The notes beneath the pieces are model-generated. The model saw nothing but the letters and a program-made list of their open reading frames with translations, ran no database searches and was not told the origin of the DNA. A program made the position numbers and the translations under genes. Below, piece by piece: positions 1-8,431 of a stretch of DNA of 64,000 bases; positions within the stretch are counted from its first letter, which is position 1; each line of letters starts with the position of its first letter. Origin of the DNA: Lysinibacillus sphaericus (GTDB taxonomy: Bacteria; Bacillota; Bacilli; Bacillales_A; Planococcaceae); the NCBI RefSeq assembly GCF_001629735.1, contig NZ_CP015224.1:1054001-1118000 (forward strand), read 5' to 3'.

Positions 1-329
1 CCTACCATTATCTATTATCTGGCGGTGATTTTGTTATGTCTACATTATTTGCCTTTTTAGTTGGTTCAGTATTCCGTTCGAGCTCATTAGCAATCGGCTT
101 AACGATGTTCCTGTCATTTACAGGTGGCATGATCATTATGTTCTTAAGTAGATACGACATTGTCAAATACATTTGGCTAACACATGCAGATTTAACTCAG
201 TATGAAAAAGATATGTTAATGGTTCCAGATATGACAATGCCTTTCTCGCTAACTGTATTAGCTATTTATGCTGTAATTTTCCTAGTGATTAGTTATACAT
301 CCTTTATGAAACGAGACGTTACTGCATAA
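1..329 (+). CDS. ABC-2 type transporter permease, C-terminal part (cut by window edge)
   Basis: The reading frame is open from base 3 to a TAA at 327-329, so this is the last ~108 residues of a larger protein; the ATG at 36 is internal. At least two hydrophobic segments are visible (around residues 20-45 and 80-100 of the visible part), with a short polar stretch between them containing a Tyr-Glu-Lys-Asp cluster, ending in a basic tail. This pattern resembles the C-terminus of multi-pass ABC-2 permeases of Bacillota, which pair with a separate ATPase to export lipids or peptides. The ATPase would lie upstream, outside the window. Family assignment is by overall impression, and the substrate is unknown. 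Confidence 0.6.
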   Translation, partial: YHYLLSGGDFVMSTLFAFLVGSVFRSSSLAIGLTMFLSFTGGMIIMFLSRYDIVKYIWLTHADLTQYEKDMLMVPDMTMPFSLTVLAIYAVIFLVISYTSFMKRDVTA

Positions 330-346
330 TTTAAAGAAGAACTGTG

Positions 347-377
347 CCCTAATGCTTTATTAGGGTACGGTTTTTTT
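347..377 (+). terminator. Rho-independent terminator
   Basis: A perfect 7-bp stem (CCCTAAT/ATTAGGG) with a 5-nt loop is followed by a run of T residues at 371-377. It closes the ABC permease transcript before the GlcNAc PTS promoter. Confidence 0.85.
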
Positions 378-401
378 ACATCAAGAATTATTAAAAAAGT
401 A

Positions 402-430
402 TTTATTTTTTTTCAAATTGCGCCTATAAT
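402..430 (+). promoter_or_regulatory. Candidate sigma-A promoter of the GlcNAc PTS operon
   Basis: A perfect TATAAT lies at 425-430. The -35 position 17 bp upstream (402-407, TTTATT) is weak, which would suit an activated or repressed promoter. The start codon at 503 leaves a ~65-nt leader holding two candidate operators. Confidence 0.55.
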
Positions 431-442
431 AATAGCAACTTA

Positions 443-457
443 ATGAAAACGCTTTTT
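443..457 (+). promoter_or_regulatory. Candidate cre site (CcpA)
   Basis: ATGAAAACGCTTTTT fits the catabolite-responsive element consensus WTGNAANCGNWNNCW at all fixed positions except one near the 3' end. It lies about 10-25 nt downstream of the -10 box, a position suited to repression by CcpA. Inference from consensus match only. Confidence 0.5.
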
Positions 458-466
458 TTTCATAAA

Positions 467-487
467 AGTGGTCTAGACAACTATACC
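467..487 (+). promoter_or_regulatory. Candidate NagR (YvoA)-type operator
   Basis: The stretch contains TGGTCTAGACAACT. This is one base different from the TGGTATAGACAACT-type sites bound by the GntR-family regulator NagR of Bacillus upstream of GlcNAc genes. It sits between the promoter and the Shine-Dalgarno (GGGGGA, ~491-496), so a bound repressor would block the operon. No nagR gene is in this window, so the regulator must be encoded elsewhere. Confidence 0.55.
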
Positions 488-502
488 AAAGGGGGATAAA
501 GA

Positions 503-2452
503 ATGTTTGCTTTCTTACAAAAAATCGGTAAGTCACTTATGTTTCCAATCGCGACATTACCGGCAGCAGCCTTGCTTTTGCGTTTAGGTTCTGGGGATAT
601 GCTTGGAGCAGTGCCGAATGAAGCCATTCAGTACATTGCTAGTATTATGGCCGCTTCTGGGAATGCTATACTAGGCAATTTACCTATTATTTTTGCGATT
701 GGTATTGCGATGGGGTTAGCACATGATAGCAGTGGGGGAGCAGCTCTTGCAGGTGCGATTGCTCACCTCGTATTAGTAGCCGTTTTAGGGACGGTTAATG
801 AAGAATTAAATATGGGTGTGTTTGGTGGTATTATTGCCGGTATTACGGCAGGCTTACTGTATAACAAATATTATAATGTGAAATTTCCAGAATGGTTATC
901 ATTCTTTGGTGGACGGCGGTTTGTACCAATTATCACGTCCATCACTATGGCGATTTTAGGGAGCATTTTAGCCATTGCTTGGGGACCAATTCAGGGCGGT
1001 ATTGATGCTGTCGGCAATTGGATGATCGGTGCAGGATCACTTGGCGTTGGGATGTATGGTTTCTTCAACCGTCTATTAATACCAGTTGGTCTTCACCATG
1101 TAATCAATACGGTTATTTGGTTTGATTTCGGTGAATTTACGAATGCCGCGGGTGAAATTGTGAAAGGGGATATCCATCGTTTCTTAGCAGGCGATCCAAC
1201 AGCTGGACATTTCCAAGCTGGTTTCTTCCCAATAATGATGTTCGGTTTACCAGCAGCTTGTCTTGCGATGTATTTCACAGCGAAAAAAGAAAAACGACCG
1301 ATTGTGGGTGGAATGTTCGTATCTATCGCTTTAACAGCCTTTTTAACAGGTGTGACGGAGCCGATTGAATTTTCATTCATGTTCTTATCACCTGTTCTTT
1401 ATGGTATCCATGCAGTATTAACAGGTATTTCCCTTGCAGTTGCCTATATGGTTGGGTTCCGTGATGGCTTTGGATTCTCAGCAGGGTTAATTGACTACTT
1501 GCTAAACTTAGGTTTGGCCGATAAACCATTAATGCTTCTACCATTAGGTTTAGGCTTTGGGGCCATATATTTTGTCGTCTTTTATTTCTTGATTAAAAAA
1601 CTGGACTTAAAGACACCAGGACGTGAAGATGATGAGGAAGAGGATGGGGAATCAAATTCAGCTATTTCCGATGATATTGATGTACGTGCCTACTACACAA
1701 TTGAAGCATTAGGTGGTAAAGAGAATATTCAGCAAGTGGATTACTGCACGACTCGTTTACGTATGTCCGTACAGGATGCCAGTGTCGTGGATGAGAAAAC
1801 ATTGAAGCAAACAGGTGCGCGAGGTGTTATGCGTATTAGTAAAACCAATGTACAAGTAATTATTGGAACATCTGTTGAGTTTTTAGCGGAGGCTATGAAA
1901 GAACGTCTGCAAAAAGGCAACCCAGCACCTGCTAATGTCCAGTTGCTGACGGAACAGCCTGTAGCGACAGCAGAAGTAAAAAGTGACGCAACAACAACTT
2001 TCCATGATTTTGAAATGCCAATGACAGGGGATTTATTACCGTTATCAGAAGTACCGGATGAAGCATTCTCTGCTGGCCTGATGGGTCCTGGTTTTGGGAT
2101 TCGTCCAACAGATGGAACTGTTTATGCACCGTTTGACGGTCAAGTGGTGATGATTTTCCCAACGAAGCATGCGATCGGTTTAAAATCTGAAACTGGTGTA
2201 GAATTATTAATTCATGTCGGTTTAGATACTGTAACACTGAATGGTGAGGGCTTTGACATGCTTGTATCAGATGGTCAAACAATTAAACGTGGAGAGGCAT
2301 TATTAAAAGCAGACATCACAAAAATAAAGGAACAAGTGCCTTCCATTATTACCCCTGTCGTTTTCACTAGCCTAATGGGGCAAGAGATTACGTTAGAAAA
2401 ATCAAGTTTCCAAAGAGCAGGCGCTACCAATATTATTTCATTGAAAAAGTAA
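503..2452 (+). CDS. nagE: PTS N-acetylglucosamine transporter subunit EIICBA
   Basis: This is a membrane permease that imports and phosphorylates N-acetylglucosamine to GlcNAc-6-phosphate using phosphate relayed from PEP via enzyme I and HPr. The 649 residues contain three domains in order. The multi-pass glucose-family EIIC covers about 1-375. A very acidic linker (about 373-386) follows. EIIB carries the phosphorylated Cys415 in a DYCTTRLR motif. EIIA (about 505-640) carries His556 and the active His571 in LIHVGLDTV. All phosphorylation residues are intact and the length is normal for a fused CBA transporter. The assignment to GlcNAc rather than glucose rests mainly on the following nagA and nagB genes and the NagR-like operator. 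It is the first gene of a six-gene operon. Confidence 0.93.
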   Translation: MFAFLQKIGKSLMFPIATLPAAALLLRLGSGDMLGAVPNEAIQYIASIMAASGNAILGNLPIIFAIGIAMGLAHDSSGGAALAGAIAHLVLVAVLGTVNEELNMGVFGGIIAGITAGLLYNKYYNVKFPEWLSFFGGRRFVPIITSITMAILGSILAIAWGPIQGGIDAVGNWMIGAGSLGVGMYGFFNRLLIPVGLHHVINTVIWFDFGEFTNAAGEIVKGDIHRFLAGDPTAGHFQAGFFPIMMFGLPAACLAMYFTAKKEKRPIVGGMFVSIALTAFLTGVTEPIEFSFMFLSPVLYGIHAVLTGISLAVAYMVGFRDGFGFSAGLIDYLLNLGLADKPLMLLPLGLGFGAIYFVVFYFLIKKLDLKTPGREDDEEEDGESNSAISDDIDVRAYYTIEALGGKENIQQVDYCTTRLRMSVQDASVVDEKTLKQTGARGVMRISKTNVQVIIGTSVEFLAEAMKERLQKGNPAPANVQLLTEQPVATAEVKSDATTTFHDFEMPMTGDLLPLSEVPDEAFSAGLMGPGFGIRPTDGTVYAPFDGQVVMIFPTKHAIGLKSETGVELLIHVGLDTVTLNGEGFDMLVSDGQTIKRGEALLKADITKIKEQVPSIITPVVFTSLMGQEITLEKSSFQRAGATNIISLKK

Positions 2453-2548
2453 CAAGTCATGGGGCTGTGTGCAGAGGGAACATAGGCAATCATATTGCAA
2501 ATGGATACCTTTTCAACAGCCCTTGTTCAAGAAGAGGAGATGTTTTTC

Positions 2549-3700
2549 TTGAGTTTAATAATTCGGAACATCACAGTGGTCAATGCGAGTGGTCGAGATG
2601 AACAGATGGATGTGTGGATGAAGGACGGCAAAATTGCTCAGATTGCCCAGCATATTCACGCGCAGGGCGTTGATCAATTAGAGGGTTCAGGAAAGTTTTT
2701 ATTGCCAGGATTTATTGACATGCATATTCACGGGTCTGCCCAAATGGATACGATGGATGCATCTGATGAAGGGTTACATATCATGGCCCAATCACTATTA
2801 AAAGAGGGTACAACCAGCTTTTTAGCCACTACGATGACGCAAAGCTTTGACAAAATCGAACGGGCCATCGTCAATGTGGCACAATTTCAGCCAAAGTCAG
2901 ATGAAGCGGAAGTACTTGGTCTGCATATTGAGGGACCTTTCGTATCGAAGCAGCGTGCAGGAGCTCAGCCACTTGATTATATTGTCCAGCCAGATATGGA
3001 AGTCATTAAAAAATGGCAAGCATTAAGTGGTCAAAAAATTAAACAAATTACGCTGGCACCGGAGGAACCTAATGGAATGGCAGCTGTCCAAAGCCTTTCT
3101 GAAAGTGGCGTTATTGTATCAATTGGTCATTCCGACGCTACATTTGAGCAAATGCAGGAAGCTGTTCAATTAGGTGCATCACAGGGGACTCATTTATACA
3201 ATCAAATGCGTCCATTCCATCATCGTGATCCAGGTGTGGTTGGTGGTGTTTTGCTAGTAGATGCCATAAAGGCTGAACTAATTGTTGATTTTATTCATAT
3301 GCATGAAGGAGCTGTGGAAATGGCTTATCGCTTGAAGGGGGCAGACGGCATTATTTTAATAACGGATGCGATGCGAGCGAAGGGTATGCCCTACGGTGAA
3401 TATGATTTAGGTGGTCAATTGGTGCATGTGACAGAATCAGGCGCACATTTATCGAACGGTTCACTGGCAGGCAGTATTTTAACAATGGATCAAGCAGTAC
3501 GAAATATGCGTCAGATTACCAACTGTACATTGGAGGAGCTTGTGAAAATGTCCAGCTATAATGCTGCCCAGCAATTAAAATTAACGAACAAAGGGCAGCT
3601 TACAGAAGGGTATGATGCGGATGCAGTGATTGTAGATGAACACTTGCTGCTCCATCAAACGATTAAAGCTGGCCGGATCAGGGTGCAGACAAACAATTAG
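2549..3700 (+). CDS. nagA: N-acetylglucosamine-6-phosphate deacetylase
   Basis: It hydrolyses GlcNAc-6-phosphate to glucosamine-6-phosphate and acetate in the cytoplasm, the step after PTS uptake. It belongs to the amidohydrolase superfamily: MHIHG near residues 58-62 (metal-binding histidines), IGHSDA and THLYNQM further on, and a late LITDAM containing the catalytic Asp. I chose the TTG at 2549 because GAGGAG lies 9 nt upstream. An ATG at 2540 is too close to that ribosome site, and an upstream in-frame ATG at 2495 adds residues unlike the family. The product is 383 residues, the usual size. It lies ~95 bp after the transporter and shares its transcript. Confidence 0.93.
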   Translation: MSLIIRNITVVNASGRDEQMDVWMKDGKIAQIAQHIHAQGVDQLEGSGKFLLPGFIDMHIHGSAQMDTMDASDEGLHIMAQSLLKEGTTSFLATTMTQSFDKIERAIVNVAQFQPKSDEAEVLGLHIEGPFVSKQRAGAQPLDYIVQPDMEVIKKWQALSGQKIKQITLAPEEPNGMAAVQSLSESGVIVSIGHSDATFEQMQEAVQLGASQGTHLYNQMRPFHHRDPGVVGGVLLVDAIKAELIVDFIHMHEGAVEMAYRLKGADGIILITDAMRAKGMPYGEYDLGGQLVHVTESGAHLSNGSLAGSILTMDQAVRNMRQITNCTLEELVKMSSYNAAQQLKLTNKGQLTEGYDADAVIVDEHLLLHQTIKAGRIRVQTNN

Positions 3701-3730
3701 GAAGAAATGTTTGAAATGAAAAGGTGATAG

Positions 3731-4444
3731 ATGATGAATACCTATTTTCAACAAGTCAATCGCTATTTAACAATGGTGGCACAACAAGAAAGTGAACAAA
3801 TTAACCGTGTAGCTCAGTTAATCGTTAAACGTCTAGTACAGGGAGGCATTATCCAGTTATTTGGTTCAGGTCATTCCATGTTATTAGCACAAGAATGTTA
3901 TTTCAGGGCTGGTGGCTTAGTTCCAGTCAAACCGATACACATTGAATCCTTAATGCTACATCAGGGAGCCCGGCAATCTTCACAAAATGAAAAGAAGCAA
4001 GCATTTTTAGCTCCTTATAAGGATGAGCTACAGTTTGATGACAAAGATGTTTGTATCATCATTTCAACCTCTGCCAACAATCCAGTACCAATTGATATGG
4101 CGATTTACGCAAAAGAAGCAGGTGCGCATACGATATCACTACAATCATTGGCCTATCAACAGCAGCCATCACGCCATCCCTCAGGTCAACGTTTAGAGGA
4201 TATCGTGGATGATGTTTTAAATACGCATGTACCACTAGGGGATGGGGTTTTAACAGTTGATGAGTTCCAATATGGACCTGTATCTACCGTATTAGGGGCA
4301 GCGCTACTAAATGCTCTATGCGCTCAGATCATTGAAATTCTGCATGAACAAGGGGCAAGCTTACCCGTATTTGCTAGCAGTAACTTAGGGAACACCAATA
4401 ATGATGAGCTCATTGATCAATATGGTCAGCGTATTCATTTTTAA
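3731..4444 (+). CDS. SIS-domain phosphosugar-binding protein (UPF0309 type)
   Basis: The 237-residue soluble protein has a sugar-isomerase (SIS) fold: a FGSGHSMLLAQE phosphate-binding loop near residues 44-55, and a second Ser-rich strand (IIISTSANNP) near 112-121. SIS domains bind or isomerise phosphosugars. The position between nagA and nagB suggests a role with amino-sugar phosphates, possibly an isomerase or etherase-like step for N-acetylhexosamine phosphates. That role is inference. A Shine-Dalgarno AGGTGAT precedes two adjacent ATG codons (3731 and 3734). The gap to nagA is 30 bp and to nagB about 25 bp, so it is part of the operon. Confidence 0.8.
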   Translation: MMNTYFQQVNRYLTMVAQQESEQINRVAQLIVKRLVQGGIIQLFGSGHSMLLAQECYFRAGGLVPVKPIHIESLMLHQGARQSSQNEKKQAFLAPYKDELQFDDKDVCIIISTSANNPVPIDMAIYAKEAGAHTISLQSLAYQQQPSRHPSGQRLEDIVDDVLNTHVPLGDGVLTVDEFQYGPVSTVLGAALLNALCAQIIEILHEQGASLPVFASSNLGNTNNDELIDQYGQRIHF

Positions 4445-4469
4445 GACCTTAGGAAAAGGAGGATATGTG

Positions 4470-5174
4470 GTGAACATAGAAAGATTGAATTCAAAAGAAG
4501 ATTTATATGCACGAGCCGTTGCCATCATTGCGGCTGCTAAAAATAATGGGTCCACAACGTTCGGGCTAGCTACTGGTGGAACGATGGAACCGTTGTATGC
4601 TAAAATCTGTAAAACAGATATTGATTTTTCGAATTGCATCAGCTTTAATTTGGATGAATATGTAGGGCTTGAAGCTAACCATGAGCAAAGCTATGCCTAT
4701 TACATGCATCAGCATTTATTTCACGAAAAACCATTCCAAGCTTCTTATTTACCAAATGGCTTAGCGACGAATCCTTTAGAGGAAGCAGCTCGCTATGAAG
4801 CGCTATTACAACAACATTCCTTAGACTTTCAATTGCTTGGTATCGGACAAAATGGCCATATTGGCTTCAATGAACCAGGTACATCATTTGAGTCCTTGAC
4901 ACATCTTGTAACATTGGAAGAATCGACTCGTCAAGCCAATGCTCGCTTCTTTTCATCGATTAATGAAGTGCCCACGCAAGCGTTCACTATGGGGATTCAA
5001 TCTATTATGCGTGCAAAATGCATTTTGTTAATTGCAGTGGGAGAAACTAAGCGTGAAGTATTAGAGCGTGTGCTGGCCTCTGATTATACAGAGGAAATTC
5101 CAGCAAGTGCTTTAACCAAACATCCAAATGTCATCATTTTAACAGATTTACAAGTAGAGGAGAATAAATCATGA
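4470..5174 (+). CDS. nagB: Glucosamine-6-phosphate deaminase
   Basis: It converts glucosamine-6-phosphate to fructose-6-phosphate and ammonia, completing GlcNAc catabolism into glycolysis. Recognisable motifs are GLATGGTMEPLY near residue 32, FNLDEYVGL with the general acid/base Asp62, and GIGQNGHIGFNEPG near 123-136 with the catalytic His. The chosen start is GTG 4470, 7 nt after AAAGGAGG; a second GTG at 4467 is possible. The product is 235 residues, the short form typical of Bacillota. The stop codon overlaps the ptsH start as ATGA, implying translational coupling. Confidence 0.93.
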   Translation: MNIERLNSKEDLYARAVAIIAAAKNNGSTTFGLATGGTMEPLYAKICKTDIDFSNCISFNLDEYVGLEANHEQSYAYYMHQHLFHEKPFQASYLPNGLATNPLEEAARYEALLQQHSLDFQLLGIGQNGHIGFNEPGTSFESLTHLVTLEESTRQANARFFSSINEVPTQAFTMGIQSIMRAKCILLIAVGETKREVLERVLASDYTEEIPASALTKHPNVIILTDLQVEENKS

Positions 5175-5437
5175 AAACACAACAATTTACAGTAATCGAT
5201 CCGTTAGGAATTCATGCACGTCCAGCAAGCCAGCTTGTGGCAAAAGCTACACCATTCGCTTCCGCAATTGAAGTGCGTACTGAAGAAAAAGCAGCGAATT
5301 TAAAATCTATTCTTGGCGTAATGGGATTAGCTTTAAAGCAAGGTTCTCAATTTACACTATATGTAGAGGGGGAAGACGAAGATCAAGCATTTGAGGCATT
5401 AGCAACATTACTGACAGAAATGGGGCTTGCACAATGA
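5171..5437 (+). CDS. ptsH: Phosphocarrier protein HPr
   Basis: The 88-residue cytoplasmic phosphocarrier accepts phosphate from enzyme I on His15 (GIHARPAS) and passes it to EIIA domains. Ser46 is present in LKSILGVMG, so the regulatory HPr kinase site needed for CcpA-dependent catabolite repression is kept. It starts within the nagB stop (ATGA) and its own stop overlaps the ptsI start, again as ATGA. In most Bacillota ptsH-ptsI form a separate locus; here the general PTS genes are the last two genes of the GlcNAc operon. Confidence 0.96.
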   Translation: MKTQQFTVIDPLGIHARPASQLVAKATPFASAIEVRTEEKAANLKSILGVMGLALKQGSQFTLYVEGEDEDQAFEALATLLTEMGLAQ

Positions 5438-7146
5438 CACATCTCGCTGGTATTGCCGCTTCAGACGGCATTGCCATTGCTAAAGCGTATCGGTTTGTAC
5501 AGCCGAATTTAACATTTAGCCAAACAACGGTTCAAGATGTTCAGGCGGAGCAGCAACGTTTAGCCGCTGCCCTTGCCAAAACGGAGCAAGAGCTAGAGGC
5601 CATCAAACAGCAAACATTAAAAAAATTCAGTGCCGAGGAAGCAGCCATCTTTGAAGCGCATTTATTAGTGGTGAAGGACCCAGAATTAATTGGGCCTATC
5701 AATCAAAAAATAGCTGATGAAGGAGTCAATGCAGAATTTGCCTTACATGAAGTTTCATCAATGTTTGTGGCGTTATTTGAAAGTATGGATGATGAATACA
5801 TGAGTGCACGTGCTTCAGATATTAAAGATGTGACCAACCGCATTTTAGCACATTTACTCGGTGTACATATTCCTAACCCAAGTAGTATTAGTGAACAGGT
5901 GATTATTGTAGCTAATGATTTGACTCCTTCAGAGACAGCTCAATTGGATCGTAACTTTGTCCTAGGCTTTATTACGGATATTGGGGGGCGCACCTCTCAT
6001 TCAGCCATTATGGCACGTTCATTAGAGATTCCAGCAGTAGTTGGAACTGGTGTAGCAACGACTACGATTCAAGATGGAGATATATTAATCGTGGATGGTT
6101 TATCCGGTCAAGTGTTTGTCAATCCAACGGCTGATGTGATCGTTAGCTATCAAGAAAAAGCCCAAAGCTATCATACTCAACAAGCGGAATGGTCGACCTT
6201 AGTAAACGAACAAACGGTGTCCAAAGACGGTGTACATGTAGAGCTAGCCGCTAATATTGGCTCTCCAGGCGATTTGGAGGGCGTATTGCGCCATGGGGCT
6301 GAAGGAATTGGCCTATATCGTACAGAGTTTTTATATATGGGCAGAGAAAACCTGCCATCTGAGGATGAGCAATTTACGGCTTATCAAACGGTTCTTGAGG
6401 GAATGCAGGGGAAGCCAGTAGTCATTCGCACACTAGATATTGGTGGAGACAAACATTTGCCCTATCTACCGCTACAGGAGGAAATGAATCCATTCCTTGG
6501 TCATCGTGCCATTCGTCTATGCTTAGAGCAACAGGAATTATTCCGTACGCAATTGCGCGCTCTACTGCGAGCATCTGTATATGGAAACCTCAAAATTATG
6601 TTCCCGATGATAGCGACTATTCAAGAGTTCCGTGATGCCAAAGCGATTTTGTTAGAAGAGCAAGAAAAGCTAAAAGCAGCGGGGGAGGAAGTAAGTGCTG
6701 ACATTGAAATTGGTATGATGGTTGAAATTCCTGCTACAGCAGTGATGGCTGATGTTTTTGCGAAGGAAGTGGACTTTTTCTCCATTGGAACGAATGATTT
6801 AATTCAATATACAATGGCTGCAGATCGTATGAATGAAAAAGTATCTTATTTATATCAGCCTTATAATCCAGCTATTTTACGCTTGATTCAAATGGTCATT
6901 CATGCCGCCCATCAAGAACAGAAATGGGTAGGGATGTGCGGAGAGATGGCAGGCGACGAGCTAGCAGTTCCTTTATTGCTTGGCTTAGGCTTAGATGAAT
7001 TTTCAATGAGCGCAACATCCATTTTGAAAACACGCTCTTTATTGAAGCGCCTGTCTGTTAAGGACATGCAAGCTTTAGCGACTGAGGCGTTACAAGTAGC
7101 AACAGCTGAAGAGGTTATGGAAAAAGTAAAGCAAGCGGTGAAATAA
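5434..7146 (+). CDS. ptsI: PTS enzyme I (phosphoenolpyruvate-protein phosphotransferase)
   Basis: It transfers phosphate from PEP to HPr, the first step of all PTS transport. The 570-residue length is normal. The N-terminal HPr-binding helical part is followed by the swivelling phosphohistidine domain with His189 ([13 protein letters not shown]). The C-terminal PEP-binding barrel contains [10 protein letters not shown], the signature [13 protein letters not shown] near 450 and active-site Cys502 (GMCGEMAGD). It overlaps ptsH by 4 bp and is followed by a strong terminator, so it ends the operon. Confidence 0.96.
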   Translation: MTHLAGIAASDGIAIAKAYRFVQPNLTFSQTTVQDVQAEQQRLAAALAKTEQELEAIKQQTLKKFSAEEAAIFEAHLLVVKDPELIGPINQKIADEGVNAEFALHEVSSMFVALFESMDDEYMSARASDIKDVTNRILAHLLGVHIPNPSSISEQVIIVANDLTPSETAQLDRNFVLGFITDIGGRTSHSAIMARSLEIPAVVGTGVATTTIQDGDILIVDGLSGQVFVNPTADVIVSYQEKAQSYHTQQAEWSTLVNEQTVSKDGVHVELAANIGSPGDLEGVLRHGAEGIGLYRTEFLYMGRENLPSEDEQFTAYQTVLEGMQGKPVVIRTLDIGGDKHLPYLPLQEEMNPFLGHRAIRLCLEQQELFRTQLRALLRASVYGNLKIMFPMIATIQEFRDAKAILLEEQEKLKAAGEEVSADIEIGMMVEIPATAVMADVFAKEVDFFSIGTNDLIQYTMAADRMNEKVSYLYQPYNPAILRLIQMVIHAAHQEQKWVGMCGEMAGDELAVPLLLGLGLDEFSMSATSILKTRSLLKRLSVKDMQALATEALQVATAEEVMEKVKQAVK

Positions 7147-7180
7147 CTTTTCTATTAGCTACACGTGGTAAATGGTTCAG

Positions 7181-7230
7181 GCTGTAGATGAGCTCAAAAA
7201 AATGTTGAGTTGTCTACAGTCTTTTTTCTT
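7181..7230 (+). terminator. Rho-independent terminator of the nag-pts operon
   Basis: A long imperfect hairpin (CTGTAGA...AGCTC paired with GAG..TCTACAG) is followed by CTTTTTTCTTTTT. It lies 35 bp after ptsI. Confidence 0.85.
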
Positions 7231-7298
7231 TTTCACAGCAAAACCCGATTTTTTTGCCATGACATAAAATCATCTCCTCCATACGTGTGCTTGGAGAT

Positions 7299-7333
7299 AA
7301 AAAAGTAGTTGAAGTGCTCTTCAACTACTTTTT
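7299..7333 (-). terminator. Bidirectional terminator after spo0M
   Basis: A perfect 13-14-bp stem (AAAAAGTAGTTGAAG/CTTCAACTACTTTTT) with a 4-nt loop has A/T tracts on both sides. It ends spo0M on the minus strand and could catch read-through from ptsI. Confidence 0.85.
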
Positions 7334-7340
7334 ATTGAAT

Positions 7341-8108
7341 TTATATATGCTTTGAAATAAGTTGTTGAAGCTTTTCTGGAAGCGTCGGTAGATCATGCAT
7401 CGTAATCGTTGTTCGAACGTAGCTTTCATCCATCTCTAGAGCCTCTGCGAAGAAGCTTCCAATCCCTCTTACTTTGCGGTCAATTTGTAATAGAATTTCT
7501 GCAGAGTGATTGGACTGCGAGAGGAAAACTATTTCAAGTTCATCTAGATGTCCTCTAAAGGAACCTGTTGGTACAAATTCAAACTCCTGTACAAATGGAT
7601 AATATCCACGGAAGCGTGCTGGGGCTTGTTCACATTCTGCTTCTCGTAAACGAAAACCTAATTGCCCTATAGCGTCAAGTATATGTGATGCGAGGCTTGT
7701 TGGCTCTACACGAATATAATCTTTATCACTTGGGTCTACGGCATTTTTAATATCAAGTCCAGTTTGAATCCAAACTTGCGTTTTGCCCGCACTAATGGGT
7801 GTTTCAAAGGGCAGTGTCAATGAAATGGGAATGACCTTCTCTTCACTAGCTGCTAGTGTAAAAGGCTCTGTCACTTTGACTTTTTGTAGAGTGGCCACCT
7901 CTGTATGTTTATGATCATTGGACTCTCGTATATATGTCGTATTTATAGATAAATAGATAGAATCCACTTGTTGTTCAACTTGACCACCACGCACGATGAT
8001 TTCACCTCGCATGACTTCTCCAGCTCGATAAGTATCCTTTTCCAACCTTGTATCAACTGTTGCTGAACCTATTCCAAAACTTGCTAGTGCTTTATGAAAA
8101 AAAGACAT
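7341..8108 (-). CDS. spo0M: Spo0M-like sporulation control protein
   Basis: The 255-residue soluble protein has a two-sheet arrestin-like fold. The N-terminus (MSFFHKALASFGIGSA), the RLEKDTYRAGE segment near 20-30, and later ISLTLPFETPIS match Spo0M of Bacillus, which modulates the Spo0A phosphorelay and is also linked to cell division. The ATG at 8108 has AGGAGG 9 nt upstream; an upstream in-frame ATG at 8171 would add 21 residues absent from the family. It is monocistronic, converging on the nag-pts operon. The mechanism of Spo0M is not well defined. Confidence 0.88.
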   Translation of the reverse strand: MSFFHKALASFGIGSATVDTRLEKDTYRAGEVMRGEIIVRGGQVEQQVDSIYLSINTTYIRESNDHKHTEVATLQKVKVTEPFTLAASEEKVIPISLTLPFETPISAGKTQVWIQTGLDIKNAVDPSDKDYIRVEPTSLASHILDAIGQLGFRLREAECEQAPARFRGYYPFVQEFEFVPTGSFRGHLDELEIVFLSQSNHSAEILLQIDRKVRGIGSFFAEALEMDESYVRTTITMHDLPTLPEKLQQLISKHI

Positions 8109-8328
8109 TCTTACATTCCTCCTACTGACATTGTTAGATATACATACGCACAGTTTGAAAAAAGGTTTCAAGACTCATAAATTTTTCGCCATACTCATTG
8201 GAAATCGAAAGAGGGATGGCGATAGCACGAGCAATGAAACCATATCTAGTATCGCTCTCCCGGTGTGGATTCGTATGATAGCGTCTACCAACAAAAAGAC
8301 ATACTTTGATCACATCATAGTTTTCTCA

Positions 8329-8357
8329 AAACGGTGTGTTCGATTTCTGCACCGTTT
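8329..8357. promoter_or_regulatory. Inverted repeat upstream of the copper/thiol cluster
   Basis: AAACGGTG and CACCGTTT form an 8-bp inverted repeat with a 13-bp centre. A TATACT at 8374-8379 lies 16 bp downstream, so the repeat covers the -35 zone of a possible promoter for the next gene. It could be an operator or a hairpin; no regulator can be named. The rest of 8109-8431 shows nothing else definable. Confidence 0.3.
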
Positions 8358-8431
8358 ATTCATATTTAACCTTTATACTAGTTTTGGCTAGTTTTAAAGC
8401 TGAAATGATGAACAGATAGAGGGTGTTTCAA

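Noticed and set aside
8131-8391. An 86-codon plus-strand frame between spo0M and the CcdA-like gene
   Set aside because: It starts inside the spo0M leader on the opposite strand, has no ribosome site and no protein-like pattern.
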